From positions 4,369,534-4,433,533 of the forward strand of contig OX595986.1 in the NCBI GenBank assembly GCA_951394045.1: DNA of 64,000 nt, written 5' to 3'. Position 1 is the stretch's first letter. Each line of letters opens with the position of its first letter. A model generated the notes under the pieces. That model ran no database searches, was not told where the DNA came from, and saw only the letters and a program-made list of their open reading frames with translations. The translations under genes were made by a program, and so were the position numbers. The stretch comes from Nitzschia sp. DOCU1 (taxonomy: Eukaryota > Bacillariophyta > Bacillariophyceae > Bacillariales > Bacillariaceae). Positions 1-11,828 of the stretch are shown one piece after another.

Positions 1-339
1 CTTGGCTCTTGGTGCCACGCCATCGATGGCCAGATACAAGAGCTTTCGAGGCCTCATGAGGCGAAATAGACGATCAACATAGTGACAGACATTCTCGTAC
101 ATTTCTTCTTCTGTCTTCGGCTGTGGTCCTTGCTCTGGATGCGAACATGGGTGAATGATTCCATTCATATCAACGTATAAATTATCGCATTCCAGTCCCG
201 ACGGATTAGGTCTTGTAGAATCAAAGGGGACCCGGGTTGACCCATGGTCACCTAGCAACTTGACGCGTTCTTCGAGGATATCTTCAATGATGCGAGGATA
301 CTTCTCAGAGAGCCACCGAAAGAAGGCGGGGACTCCCAT
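1..339 (-). CDS. 5'-3' exoribonuclease XRN2/Rat1-type, N-terminal fragment
   Basis: The minus strand reads from an ATG at 339 to the window edge with no stop, giving 113 residues; the rest of the gene lies outside the window. The N-terminus [15 protein letters not shown] is the hallmark start of XRN-family 5'-3' exoribonucleases. It is followed by [14 protein letters not shown] and [13 protein letters not shown], conserved region 1 blocks that carry catalytic acidic residues. The internal segment [19 protein letters not shown] resembles nuclear XRN2/Rat1 more than cytoplasmic XRN1. Family members degrade 5'-monophosphorylated RNA and the nuclear type acts in transcription termination and rRNA processing. 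The family is certain; the nuclear subtype is inferred from a short stretch. Confidence 0.93.
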   Translation of the reverse strand, partial: MGVPAFFRWLSEKYPRIIEDILEERVKLLGDHGSTRVPFDSTRPNPSGLECDNLYVDMNGIIHPCSHPEQGPQPKTEEEMYENVCHYVDRLFRLMRPRKLLYLAIDGVAPRAK

Positions 340-1328
340 GGCGCCCTATACAAAGTAGTGTCAGGGGCCGCCGCGGGCAACTGCAACTGGCGTTCACTCT
401 CGAATGCCCGACAGCAAGGACACAAGGACTCTCGACAAAAGGAGGAGCAACAAAGGACACTTATCGACTGTGAAGGTCAAAAGAGCAATACCGCAGAGTC
501 ACTGAGACAGGCAAGCTATGATACCGTTGATCCACACCGAACATCAACGAGGGCCCTATCTGCATCTCGGTAGTTGTGTGGCTTGGACGACGACCACGCA
601 CCGACACCGCGACAGCCAGCGATAAAAGCCATCTGCTAGTCCCTAGCTAGTTCGCTACGTAGAATCATTACCCAAGACGTCTGGGCGCCTGTCAAGGGGA
701 AGGCGCAGCGCGCCGTTTTTGGCGAGAAGGCGGTTGCTACCCGAAAGCATGATCCGAAACTCTCTCTACTGCATGTATCATAGAGAAAGCCAACGCCTTC
801 TTGATTCATAAGTGGTAAAGTGCTCTACCAGCTAAATCATGAGACTAGCTAGAACTAACAAAGACAGAGAGACAACTTGCTCCTCCTGTTTGGATTGTCC
901 ACTCATCTCTTCCCAGTGTTATAATTTATTCCCTCTTCCTCCTACTGCTAGCCCTGGCCAGAGCTACTTTCAAAGATACAACGAACTGTTCAACTACGAA
1001 TTCTCGCACCATGATAATCTACGAGCTCTAGAGTAGATTACAAAACGACCCCACGGCAAAATATACTAGCGCAACTGATCACTTGTGATGATAGATGCCA
1101 CCTCGGCGTTAGGGCTGCAGTAGCGAATTCGGTTACGGTTCCAAACCGTCCGAGAACTATCATATTGCAGCTTGCATCAGAGAGGCGAATACAAACTCAA
1201 AAGCTGGGGCAAGCAACTCAACGTGCCAGGGGAAACATACCAAAGCAACTTGATCGTATAGACCTCGAGGCCATCCGGTGGCCAGAGAAAGGTCTGTGGA
1301 GTTGTCAAAGGGCGAGCACAAAGGGTGT
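340..1328. other. Intergenic, XRN promoter side
   Basis: This holds the upstream region of the exonuclease and the downstream region of the cyclin. Small open frames here resemble no known protein and look like chance. A tRNA D-arm-like string near 815-845 was examined and rejected. Confidence 0.6.
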
Positions 1329-2390
1329 TCACGGGTACATGTCAACGTGTGCGACGCTACGTGGAGAGATTGCTCTGGATCCGTGACCAGGAAACTGCTC
1401 CTCGTAGTACGTCCAGACATTGTGAAACGCATCCATGATTTCAACCTCCTCGTAGCCGGTGAGACGCACAAGTTCTGGTCTCCATCGGGGTTCCAGTTGA
1501 AGAGCTACACGTGACGCCAATAGAATTGCCGCTGATAAATGAGTGGGAAGATACCGCTGGAAGGAATACTCTTGAAGGGTCAAGTTGCAGAAAAACTCGG
1601 CGTATTTCTTCACATATTTGGGGATCTTTTCAATCAAATCACGACCTTGCCATGAATCGTCGACGAAAGTTACTCCTTTAGAAAGGAAGTATCCAATTAT
1701 ATGAATAGGAGGAATTGCTCGAAGCTGCCATCCCAGGTGTCGAAGAACGTCAAGCTCGCCCTCTCGGAACGACAACGAAGTGTGACCAGCGCTGGCTAGT
1801 TTTGTAAGACGCAGCAGCTCGGGGATCGGAGGGCAGTGCTCTTCTGCTTCCTCATACTTGGCAGCAACGCTGATGCAGGCAGTGGCTAGAAGCTGCCATT
1901 GACCCCTAGGAATATCGCGCGATCGGAAGATCTTGTCAAGATACAAAATGGAGACGTGGACGGTGGAAGGGTGGAGACGGCATTGCTCGCCGACATCGCT
2001 CATCCAATCCACCAAGTAACGGCGATAAGGAAGGAAAGATGCCTTCGGATTGTAGGAGCCAGGGGAGACATATTCAACCTGTCTCTCTCTCATGTCCTTG
2101 AAAAGGTCCTCGGTGCAGATGCCCAGTTTTTCGTCGATTGGAGTCTGATGATGTGACATTTGAAAAATCCATAAGTAAAAATCAGGACACGTCACGAAAG
2201 CGCAAAAATGTGAGAAAATTATAAACATACATGAATAAGATATATGTCACAGCGCGCCGTCTGAATTTTCGTGGCTGCACTCAACCGATGAATACCACCA
2301 TGACAGGAAGGAAGCTAATGGCACAGCGATTGGACAACTTACAATGATACCGTACGGCTCGGACTCAACTGGTGCCTCCAAATCCTCCAT
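1329..2390 (-). CDS. Cyclin, cyclin-box protein
   Basis: Two exons are supported: 2390-2343 and 2144-1329, separated by an intron with donor GTAAGT at 2342 and acceptor CAG ending at 2145, phase 0, giving about 287 residues. The cyclin N box covers roughly residues 55-160, with YRRYLVDWMSDVGEQCRLHP followed by LYLDKIF and LATACISVAAKYEE, the classic cyclin signature. A second cyclin fold follows, ending near YLPTHLSAAILLASRVAL. Cyclins bind and activate cyclin-dependent kinases. It does not look like a canonical A/B or D type; it resembles cyclin J or the diatom-specific cyclins. The true 5' end is uncertain: a further upstream exon could splice at the CAG near 2430, since the frame stays open there. 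Confidence 0.88.
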
Positions 2391-4778
2391 AGAGACCCGC
2401 TGAAGCTCCGTAACTGGTGTGGTGCTTCGTTCCCATGACTGAAATGCGGAAAAGGTGATCGACGAAAGCACAATGTGAGGAGTTTGTCGAAGGAAAAAAC
2501 TTGGGGGCAGACCAGCACAATAAAGCAATCTCCAGCAAGCAATAGTTGTCAAATGAATAAACGAAGTATAATTCCATTCAATGGTGGCTTCACTCCTTTC
2601 CTACTTCCAAGGACACATCACTCCCTCCACCGTTCATTCATTTTACCGCCTCGCATTGGTGCCCCTGTCGTTTCCAAGTCCGTACCTGAATAGGCTTGAA
2701 AGTAAAGTCACCCCCCACAAAACCAGATCCAAGTGCAGTCACCGCTCTCATCTTCGTGTAATCTCTTATGTTTCTGAATGAACTTGCTGCTCTCCTCCCT
2801 TGACAACCTTTGCAATGCGCTTTGTTGTGATCCCACCAGTGTCGGTGGGGCGGGACTTCGAATCAGGCAAAGCTGCTTCGCCGCCTCGCCACCAAAGATT
2901 TTTGCGTTGTGGGCAGGCTGAACGGGGAATGTGAACGCGGCCTGCTCGGGCTCGGAAAACCGTACAGTTACGCAACGTATTTTGCAAAGTATATGCCCCC
3001 ATTCAAATTAGACGCCAGTCAGCCAATTTTGAACAACGCATGTGAAATAAACATGCCGACTGGCGCGCTATTGCCACTGAAATCTTCGGCTGATAGATAT
3101 TTAGTCAGCTGGAAATTCCTGGAAATGTTCGACTCAGTTATCGAAGCGTTTATATATATGTACAGTGATGAAGAAAAGTTGAATTGTCAACCACTCCCAA
3201 ATTCTGACTTGAGCAAATCAAATCACTCCAATCAACATCCGAAAAGGCATTTTCGCGCGCCAGTGTCGATAAATTTGTGAGTCTTAATGCCACTAGGTTT
3301 GGGCGCAAACGGAGCAATTTACATAGGGGAATTTGCTGTTGGCAGCTTTCTTCGGCCACAACGAATAATATGCTTTAGTCAAGCGGGATATTCGTCACCA
3401 TTCAAATTTCAGGTATCACTTCATGAAGAAGTATTTAAAACTTTGTTTCATATGTAAGTTTCCAACAGAAGCTGTTTTTGGTGTCATATGCGACTCAACA
3501 AATTCTTGGGCAATAATCTGATTGTTGGCAGGCGAGTTTCCCCCCCAAAATCACCGTCGAAAAGATGGAGACCGCCACATTTTGCAAGAACAACAACTCT
3601 CGCCATTCCTTTTCTGCAACACCACGACGGGCAACTGGCGGCGGACTCGAGATATTTCTCTGTGCCAATGCCCCCTGTGCTCCTTCTGCGCTCCTGCGCA
3701 TGATTCTGGTATCGGTGTCCCTGGCCAGCGGCAGCCAGCATGTTCGTTTCGCTGGGTCGACTATAGATATTGCCATCAGTCGTTGCACAACCGATAGTGC
3801 CGGTGGTGCCAGCATTTGACTTTACACGGTCACTTCATCGTGTCTTCGTCTCCGCGGTGCATTACTAGTACTACTACTGTTCTATTCTTGTACTACTATT
3901 AAAGCGGCGAAGAGTGTTGTCGCTACCAAAGGGTCCCGCGGCTGTCGGCCATCAACACGGAAAGAGCCAACACAGTAAAATAGTTCTACTACCGGTTGTT
4001 GTTTTCTGTAAAGCAAGCATAGAAGAGTGGCGAGGACTATCATACTTCAATCACCTGTGCCGACCGCAGTACTACTTCTCTTGATCTAAATAATGCATGT
4101 ATATCATACAAGTTAATCTTGCTCCCTCCTCTACTACTCCGCACCGGCATTCGGTCACTCCTGAACACTGTTGGAGGAATGATAGCAAAACAAACGCAAC
4201 GATGAGTGTTTGACGGTGTCCCGCGTTTACCATCATCATGATGATGATAGACACGGCATCCCCATCCGATTCATCAGAGCTAGCTACCGGAAGGGGCCTT
4301 CAGCCTATCCCGGCAGCAACTTGGTCTACAGGTACGACAGTCAGACGCAACAAAAGGTAATGCCATGCAAGGCGCGGGGCGGACATCGGACAATTAACAA
4401 AAAATGGACTGTGGACTGGAAACAACGAGCATAACGAAGCGGCACACATAAACTCTATGCATAGAGCAACGGCTACTAGATTAGTGTGTCGTACTCGGAG
4501 TACCACTCTCAGGCACATCCAAGCGTCAGTGTAATTCACCGTTGGGGCCGGCCGGCGGGCGCGCTAGAGAATACAAACGTGCCGATGCAGATGCAAGCAG
4601 GCTGACGTTTTGGAATTTTCCCATTCCTACCGGTATCACATGTCTCACATTTTCGTTTTTTCTCGAGGGCTTTGGTACCAGCAGGTTGCTTGGAAGTCAC
4701 CGAATCAATCGAGACTTTCCTTAAGGTTCAGTTGTACTACGATACCAGTATTGACGGATCCAATCTGCCATCAAAACA
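2391..4778. other. Intergenic, 2.4 kb, no gene supported
   Basis: Open frames of up to about 120 codons occur on both strands, some fully overlapping (around 3490-3820). None shows a recognisable domain, a convincing splice partner or a plausible start context. Short TACTAC runs occur near 3870-3900. The right end holds the promoter of the secreted protein starting at 4779. Confidence 0.5.
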
Positions 4779-6235
4779 ATGGGTATTTCCAGGACTTTCC
4801 TTTGTATACTTGGATTGCTCTTCCTTTTCGAAGTGCGATTCACAAAGGCGGCCTTGGAGTGTAAAGAAGTCACATATCCGGCGGACTCTTATTGCGAGAC
4901 TGTGGGGAGCTGGGAAGATTTGGCGGTGTTAGTCAATGAAACTGTTCCTGGAGACGAATTGTACCTCTGTCCTTTCTCCATAAACAAAGGCGACGAGGAC
5001 CCAATTTATATTGAATGGGGCCTATCGATCATCTGCGTGAAGACTGAAGTAGAGGATGCCTGCACGCTAAGAGGATCTGGAATGTTTATAATCATTGAAA
5101 CTGGAAGTGATACCTTACTCCAGGGCTTTGACTTTCAGGAAGGCAACGACTACGCAGTTCATGTGACGTCAACGAATGTTGAAAGAAGTGACGTGACTCG
5201 GACTTTCTGCTACCTAACGTTCATTGGGTAAGTTGGGATACAAGTGAATTGTAGCTACTTCTACTATTGTCCACTAATCCAAGGGTGCAGCTTCAATCGG
5301 TTGACGGACGTAAGAGGTGGTGTTTTCATGACGCAGAGCGATGCTGGAATTGTAAATCTTTTTGATTGCTACTTTGCCAACAACTACTCGGCAACAAGAG
5401 GAGCTGCGATCTACACAAGAACCAATCAAATGAATATCGTAGGGACTACTTTCGTGGACAATGCAGCAATGGAATGGGTGAGTAATGGACTGGCACGGCA
5501 CACTCGACTCTGCTCTTTGAGCTAATGTTGTCTCGCTTTTTGTAGGGTGGGGCCATTTTTGTTTCGCAAGAAGCGAACATCTATCTCGAAAGATCGACGT
5601 TCCTAAGGAATTACGGAATACAGGACCACGCCGTTGTTGTGAAACCAAGTAAGTTTTATGGCATCGCAGGGTTTTGATGAGTCATATCAATGTCGCTATT
5701 TGTTGACTTACAGCGTGCAATATCAGGCCCAGACTCTGGCGTGTGGACTGACGGCGGGGACAACGTAGCAAGCGGTGCTGGTTGCGCGGGTTTTTACTCG
5801 ATGTTTGACCAAATTTGCGACGAGTTTGTTGAGGAAGAAGCATTTTCGCACGCTGATTGGAACGAAACAGATGCGAACGAAACGATGTCTGACTTGAGAT
5901 CGGACGAAATTGATTGGAACTCACTTGTACTGAACGAAACCGACTGGAATGAAACTGAATCGAATGGAACTGAGTCAAACGAGTTCGCCTGGAACGAACT
6001 CGAATGGAACGAAACCGATTGGAACGAAACCGATTGGAACGAAACCGATTGGAACGAAACCGATTGGAACGAAACCGATTGGAATGAAACTGAATCAAAT
6101 CAAACTTCGCCCGAGTTGGAACTGGATGAAACTGATTATAACGAACTCGAATGGAACGAAACCGATTGGAATGAAACCGATTGGAATGAGACTGATTGGA
6201 ATGAAACTGAATGGAATGAAACCTTACTGGAGTGA
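4779..6235 (+). CDS. Secreted beta-helix-like protein with sequon-repeat tail
   Basis: Four exons: 4779-5227, 5291-5477, 5546-5648 and 5727-6235, with GTAAGT/GTGAGT donors and YAG acceptors; the frame is kept throughout, giving 415 residues. Residues 1-24 form a signal peptide (hydrophobic CILGLLFLFEV). The middle part, with short repeated strands such as GVFMTQSDAGIVNLFDCYFANN and GGAIFVSQEANIYLERSTFL, resembles right-handed parallel beta-helix (pectin-lyase-like) polymorphic outer-membrane-type repeats. From about residue 292 to the end the protein is an acidic tail dominated by DWNET and EWNET pentapeptides, holding 17 N-X-T sequons. It is probably a heavily N-glycosylated cell-surface or frustule-associated protein; the exact role is unknown. 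No catalytic residues were recognised. Confidence 0.75.
6002..6091 (+). repeat. 15-bp coding tandem repeat (DWNET)
   Basis: The unit GATTGGAACGAAACC repeats perfectly four times from 6017, with diverged units before and after. Further units lie at 5862-5960 and 6147-6230. The period is five codons, so copy-number change would not break the frame. Confidence 0.95.
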
Positions 6236-6973
6236 AAGAATCTTTCTGATCCCATCTTGTCCACTCTCGGTATGATCAATGTTGCTATTGGTGTCAGTGT
6301 TGAACAAACCAGGCTTTAGAGCCTCACGGCTTTCGTTGTGGGCTAGGCTCCTTCCGCGGTCGGCCTCTGCGGCCAAAATCTTGGCCAGCGCCCTTCATGG
6401 ACGGACTGTCACAACAAGTCTAAGATTCAAGTAAATAATATGATCTATGATTGCATGGGTGTCGTTACGTCGTTCTAGAATCTAGAAGTCAAGGCAACGG
6501 AAATCAATCTGCTCGTTGCCCTAAAGCTTGAAAACTGCGCTCATTCTCCTACCACTATTTGTCCGTAGCCCGCCTTCAATCATTGCGGAGAGTTTGACCT
6601 CCATTCAGCTCTCCTGACTATCCAACTGACGGTGATATTGAGACAGTCGGGATACATTTGGATCGTATCATACCCGGCAGAAGACCACCCTCGTAGCGGT
6701 CGACTTTCCAAAGTGAGTCAAGTGGGTCGTCTCGACTAGCAAAATGCGCGCGAAAACGGAGGGAGGGGGACTCGCAAACGCGAGGTTTTTGCAGCTCTTC
6801 GTTTTGTTTGTTGGATGCAGACAAGCCAAGTGTGGTGGGTAAGTTGTCCTCATTCTCACATTTGAAGCCGGTACCACCTTGAGATTAAACCGAAGCAGAG
6901 CAACGAGAACGTAGTGCTTCTTAGCAAAGCTATCGAAGAATTGACACAGGCCGAGTCGCTGGGCGTTGGTAGG
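6236..6973. other. Intergenic
   Basis: This is the region between two plus-strand genes. No domain-bearing frame or RNA gene was seen. It should include the 3' end of the secreted-protein transcript and the promoter of the PHD gene. Confidence 0.5.
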
Positions 6974-9855
6974 ATGGATGGCCCACAATCAACGCCAGTG
7001 ACAAACGGGACGACGAAATCTCCTGCTGCCAGCTCGCCGATATCACCCAAGGACGCAGCCAGAGCAGCCAGAAAACCAGAGCCCGCGTCGGATGTAACAG
7101 CGAATGGAGCCACCAGGCAATCTTCTAGACTACGCTCGAGTCCAAGAGCTGATGACATGGATACTGCCGCCACTAACAATAGTGGCGGGGCAGGTGAAAG
7201 CAAGCCGGTTACGGTCACACCGCGAGTATCACTGCGGCGAAGCCCCACGAATGGAAGCGACAAGCAAGTAGCCCTACCACAAGAAGAGCAGGATGCAATG
7301 AAGTCTGGGGCTGTCCGGCAATCCACGCGCACTAGAACCCCAAGGCAAACATATAATGAACAGCCCGCCAGTACTTCGCCCAAGGTAGGTTTCAGAACCC
7401 GTGCATTTGCAACCTATTTTAGAGGCCAGGGCAGCCCAAACAGGCAATGCTTTTTCCAATTTTTGAACCCTCCCTTTGGGGATCGATGTATCCCGTGCCC
7501 TATGATCCGCCGTGAATATGCATCGGTTCCCTTGTACTTACACTCTCTCATTCAAAACGCTCTTCACAGGCGGACAGCACTGAACTAGTGAAAAGCGGCA
7601 CCGACGATGAAATTGGGGACTCCTTTTCTATTGATGCTTGTGCATCTCTCCTCACAATGTTAGACGAACGATCATACCAGCGAGATCTCCTTCGTGACGC
7701 CAACCAGCTTTCTGAGCGAGTTTTGCTCCCGCTTGCTCTGCCATGGATGCACAAGGGGAACCCAGTGACACGGAATGTTCCGTTCGATATTGATGACATG
7801 ACCGAAATTCTCATGGCAGACGATGGAAGATTCTCCCCTCATGAACACGGTCCTTTAGGCTTTGGTAGATTCGACATTGGCCAACTGAGGCGCGGACCAA
7901 TCAATACGCGTCTGGCAACGTCGGCCGACTCGTGGTGTACGGCTTCGAGGCGTTCTGACGATCCAGGCGTGATGGAAGTATCGTCTGTTGTTCTTCCCAT
8001 TTACTCCTCTAGTGCTTCGCTACTTGACACCAATAATACCGCTTCGCAGGAAGAATCTCTAGATGGTGAGCAAACGTATAATGGGGATATTATCGCACCA
8101 AGCACTGAGGATCCAGTTGGTGAGATTTCGCTCCGCTTCCATGAGCACACGACGAAGGCAAAGAAACGAAAAATCGCAGAAGTCCGAAGTTGCGTCCAGA
8201 GACAAATGATATCAGTTAAAGTGGGGTCGTCGAGCAGCAGATCGTCGATATTCACCGATCTTAAGCTGGACGGAAAGTCACGGTATGGGAGGCTACTAGA
8301 AGCATGTCTTCCTGCTGAAATCCAAAATGGAAGGGCTATGACCACGTCGAAGGCACAACAAATTGCGGATTGTTTGGGGTCCTACGACGTGCGCCATGGT
8401 CTTACGAGCTCAAGCACGGCAGGGAAGAGTAGTCGCACGAGCTGTGGCCGCACCAGACTGATTTGGACCGAAAAAAATGGGTCTGATCATCCGCAACGCG
8501 TTTTCTTTTCTTCTTCGCTGACTGGTCTTCGCATTGAAGGTGCTACTCACAAGAGGCCGCGTGACATCAAGCTAGCTATTCGCGTAGGCGGTGAGATCCT
8601 CGGTGCCTCTGAAGAATCTGCCCGCGACACCACTCCGTTGTTAGGTAGCATTCCTACCGCGACGTCACTATCTCAATCAGATGAGCTGTTTGATCATCCT
8701 CGTGCCCAGTGCATGTTGGATGATGAAGAATTTACGAAGAATATTTTAACGGCAGGGCAAGATCGCAGCAAAGGTCGTGGTCGGAGTGTTGGATGTCAAA
8801 GTGTCATCGACTGTTTACCTGATGGCACTGGGATGATAGGTGTGATCTGCTCCACGCCGGGGAAAATGGCGCTCGCGTCTGCTCACGAGTGTCTCAATCA
8901 AGCAGCCAAGCTGGAGGGCAGAAGATGCACCGTTTGCTGGACATCGGACGTGGACAAGAATCTGATCGTGCGAGAGTGTGACGAATGTGGAGTTTTGGCA
9001 CATCCACAGTGTTGTTACGACAGAGGCGAATTGTTCTTGGTCGACGAAACTTACATCTGGAGATGTACCGTTTGTTGCTTCAAATTGAAGCAGCGGACAG
9101 TTGCTGGAAAGGACAGTGTTGCGGCGATCGAGCAAGCCAAAAAGTCAAAGAGGAAGACAAAACTTCCACAATGGCTTCAAGATTCGCATATTGATGACCC
9201 TTTGACTGCTGGAAAGTCTGACAATGGACTCGGAGAGAACGAGTCGCACGGGATCAAGTGCGCTCTTTGTACATATCACGGAGGCGCGATGTCTCAGGTC
9301 GAAGTTGAATGTGAACCTCACTGGATTCATGAAGTTTGTCGCATTTGGCTCAAAGGCCGCCAGAGTCCGGCTGTCACCGGTGCCCAGCACGGTACTGCCG
9401 AATGCGCCCTTTGTGGGAAAGGAAGGGCACCGAAATCGCCGAACGAATCAACAGAACTCTCGGTGAATGCACTGTCGGGGTATGTTTTGAAATGCGCCTC
9501 TTCGCGCTGTCAGATTCATTTTCATCCGATGTGCGCATTGGTGGCAACAGCCTTATCAGAATGCTCTCCAGAATGGAGATCAAGCGTCGATCATACTGAA
9601 AATGGCCAACTTTTGGAGCTATCAAAGCTCGTAGACCGAAGACTCTGCTCGTGTTACACATTAACCGCTCTTGATGTCCAAGTTGCTGTAGGTGCCCGTG
9701 GGAAGGATCCGGGTGCTGAAAAGTCCCTGAAGCTCCCAATTGCCTTTTGCGGAATTCACAATCCGAAAAGGGAGGCAGCCTTTCGGGGGCTTTATCCCGG
9801 AGGAAAATTCATTACTGCAGACGTAATGAGAATCCCTGCCGTCCTTGCAGATTGA
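6974..9855 (+). CDS. PHD and extended-PHD finger chromatin protein
   Basis: Two exons, 6974-7384 and 7570-9855, are joined in phase 0 (donor GTAGGT, acceptor CACAG), giving 898 residues. The start is the first in-frame ATG (MDGPQSTPV). The N-terminal half is basic, Ser/Thr-rich and probably disordered, with bipartite Arg/Lys patches. A PHD finger lies near residues 587-636 (CTVCWTSD, ECDECGVLAHPQCC, WRCTVCC). It is followed at about 699-800 by an extended PHD (CALCTYHGGAMSQ, HEVCRIW, AECALCGK, IHFHPMCAL). This PHD plus ePHD pair is typical of BRPF, JADE and MLL-type proteins that read histone H3 and DNA. No bromodomain, PWWP or SET domain is present, so it is probably an accessory subunit of a histone-modifying complex. 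Confidence 0.87.
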
Positions 9856-10320
9856 TTCCACCAAGCTTCGGGCATTTACTAGCATATACGTGCTTAATTT
9901 TGTGGTAAATGCTATTGGGGCGTCCTGGCCTATCTTGTACCTTTGCGGATGGGTCAGCCATTCGATGCTAGAGAGTATAGAAAACAAAGAGGTGGAGCAT
10001 GACGAGGTTGTAGCGATACATACAAGTGCTCGCAAAGCCACCTTGTGATATGTAACAACTTAGACATCGACGCTAATGCTAGAACCCAGTCGAATTGACG
10101 GCTAACATAGTTTTGTCGTCCAACCATTGGAGGACAATAGAAGTCCATCGAGTCGAAGATCTTGGATCCATCGCATTTTTGAGGCACAGGGGAAACAATG
10201 CGCACCACAAAAATGGACAGAAAGATGCGGATGGAGGCGTTGACTCCCTCAAGACGACCGACTTGAAACCTATCTTGGTTGTGCGATTGTGTCCGATTAT
10301 AACACTTGCACCTGGCTAAA
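9856..10320. other. Intergenic
   Basis: No gene is supported between the PHD gene and the hydrolase. Open frames on both strands are short and featureless. Confidence 0.5.
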
Positions 10321-10902
10321 ATGAAGTGTGTTGTAATCTGTCCTGGAAACGGGTGTACGAACATACTCCAATCGAACTGGTACGGGCTTCTCTACAATCA
10401 GCTCAAAACGAAGGGAATTCCCGCGCATTGCCAGAATTTCCCAGATCCGCTTCATGCTCGACGCGATCGTTGGGTCCCTTTCATTCGATCCTTGGCGGAA
10501 AAGCAGGAAAATCCCGATGATGTTGTGTTAGTCGGTCACAGTTCCGGTGCTCAAGCAGCTCTCCGATACGCCGAAGAATACCCTGTTCATGCCATTGTGT
10601 TAGTGTCGGCAACCTACAGCGACCTAGGGGACGCCCATGAGCGCGCCTCTGGCTACTACCCGCAAAGGAAACCGGATGGAACAGAAGACAACCCGTACCA
10701 GTTTGACAAGATGAAGAAAAATTGCAAGTTCTGGTGGCAATTTCATTCGGATGACGACCCATTCATTCCTCTCTACGAGGCGGAGAAAATCCGAGATGGA
10801 CTTGGTCTTTCCACAACGTATAGCATGTTACCGGGAAGGTCCCACTTTTTTGAGTTCTCTCCCGAGATCCTGGATGTCGTGATGGAAGCATCAAGTTCAT
10901 GA
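10321..10902 (+). CDS. RBBP9/YdeN-type serine hydrolase
   Basis: A single exon of 193 residues starts at the ATG at 10321; no earlier in-frame ATG is available. It has the compact alpha/beta-hydrolase fold of the RBBP9/YdeN family. The opening strand is VVICPGNGC, the nucleophile elbow is GHSSG with Ser74, the acid lies in the SDDDPFIP segment (about Asp144-146), and the catalytic His is in GRSHFFEF (His175). Length and motif order match human RBBP9. Family members are small cytosolic serine hydrolases with poorly defined substrates. It converges on the next gene with only 33 bp between stops, so the 3' ends probably overlap. Confidence 0.9.
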   Translation: MKCVVICPGNGCTNILQSNWYGLLYNQLKTKGIPAHCQNFPDPLHARRDRWVPFIRSLAEKQENPDDVVLVGHSSGAQAALRYAEEYPVHAIVLVSATYSDLGDAHERASGYYPQRKPDGTEDNPYQFDKMKKNCKFWWQFHSDDDPFIPLYEAEKIRDGLGLSTTYSMLPGRSHFFEFSPEILDVVMEASSS

Positions 10903-10935
10903 TGCAAACATTGGCGAACTACGTTGAATAACGGA

Positions 10936-11586
10936 TTATTTGTTTAGCTTGTAAGCAATCTTATCGTCGACAAATCGATCCTCGAATTCGTCCTCCGAAC
11001 CAAAACGACATTCGTCCCGCTTCCCCATGATGCTATACCGATTGTCAGCCACACCGTCGTAGATTACATCCCGAAGAACCTTTGGAAACAAAGCCATTCC
11101 CAAGGACGCCACAGGTTTGAGTGGAAGCACAGGAAGGGGTGTCAACTCTTCGGCGATTTTCAGCACAGCATCTGACTTGATGTAGGCGCCATTCTTGGTC
11201 ACTAAAACGATGGATGATATGTCGTCAGCGTTTCGTCCATTTGCCTCTAACAAGGCTTTCCCCACGTTGGACTGCAGAGCGGAAAATCGTAACTTGCCCT
11301 TTGGATCCCAGTCCAAAGCCAAATTCACCGCATTGTTGCACATGTTACATACACCATCAAATAGAATTACAGGTCGTTTATCTGTCGCAAAGACTCGAGC
11401 CGCTATACGCTTGGGATCGTCCACATCTGCCGCCACAGAATTGAGTTCGGCAGATGACGCCGCTGCCGCCCATCGTGGTCCAAGGATTTGTCGGCGTTGA
11501 ACTTGCGCATTCTGATGATGAAAACCAGAGATGGCGGGTATTGAAAGGCTCGTAAGCGCTGTGATAAAGATGGATATCGACTTCAT
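10936..11586 (-). CDS. DCC-family (YuxK-like) oxidoreductase, plastid-targeted
   Basis: Starting at the ATG at 11586, this encodes 216 residues. An upstream in-frame stretch adds a poly-Asp leader that would spoil targeting, so the internal ATG is preferred. The first 20 residues form a signal peptide ending at ISGF, an ASAFAP-like site with Phe at +1, which is the diatom rule for plastid stroma import. The mature part begins near RPVILFDGVCNMCNNAVN with the DxxCxxC motif of the DCC (DUF393) family. It continues with LRFSALQS and SDAVLKIAEEL, both typical of the family. The CxxC suggests thiol-disulfide chemistry; the substrate is unknown. Two palindromic TGACGTCA boxes lie 165-243 bp upstream. 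Confidence 0.87.
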   Translation of the reverse strand: MKSISIFITALTSLSIPAISGFHHQNAQVQRRQILGPRWAAAASSAELNSVAADVDDPKRIAARVFATDKRPVILFDGVCNMCNNAVNLALDWDPKGKLRFSALQSNVGKALLEANGRNADDISSIVLVTKNGAYIKSDAVLKIAEELTPLPVLPLKPVASLGMALFPKVLRDVIYDGVADNRYSIMGKRDECRFGSEDEFEDRFVDDKIAYKLNK

Positions 11587-11750
11587 TACGAACAATATGG
11601 CATCATCATCGTCGTCGTCATTCCTCGCTTCGTTTTTCACACCACCATCGCGAGAATATGCGGTGGAAGCTTTTTCTTTGCCACCACGCCATCACAATAT
11701 TGAGTATGTACTATTGTAGCCACTATTATTAGTAAGCATCAGCTTCATGC

Positions 11751-11758
11751 TGACGTCA
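11751..11758. promoter_or_regulatory. TGACGTCA palindrome (CRE-like box 1)
   Basis: A full palindromic bZIP-type site lies about 165 bp upstream of the plastid DCC gene start. In Phaeodactylum, TGACGT/ACGTCA half-sites mediate CO2/cAMP and light control through bZIP factors. Function here is inferred. Confidence 0.45.
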
Positions 11759-11828
11759 CCTGGTTGCCTCCGGGGCATGGCAAGACGATTCTTCAGAATT
11801 ACTCTCGCGCGCGCGAAATCGAGAAAGT

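Noticed and set aside
790..850. tRNA-like string (minus strand, TTTAGCTGGTAGAGC, resembling a D arm)
   Set aside because: No GGTTCGA T-arm, no consistent acceptor stem and no plausible anticodon stem could be placed.
2909..3280. 123-codon plus-strand open frame
   Set aside because: No recognisable domain, no splice partner and AT-rich, low-confidence composition.
3484..3819. Open frames on both strands covering the same DNA
   Set aside because: Mutual shadows without homology; length is compatible with chance.
5682..6098. Minus-strand frame rich in RSNRF repeats, and a plus-strand IGTKP repeat frame
   Set aside because: These are antisense and frame-shifted readings of the DWNET tandem repeat, which has the signal peptide and correct splice context.
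11730..11752. TTAG plus TCAGC/GCTGA hairpin as Helitron 3' end
   Set aside because: The stem is only 5 bp and the position is far from the coding end; kept only as a weak possibility, not called.
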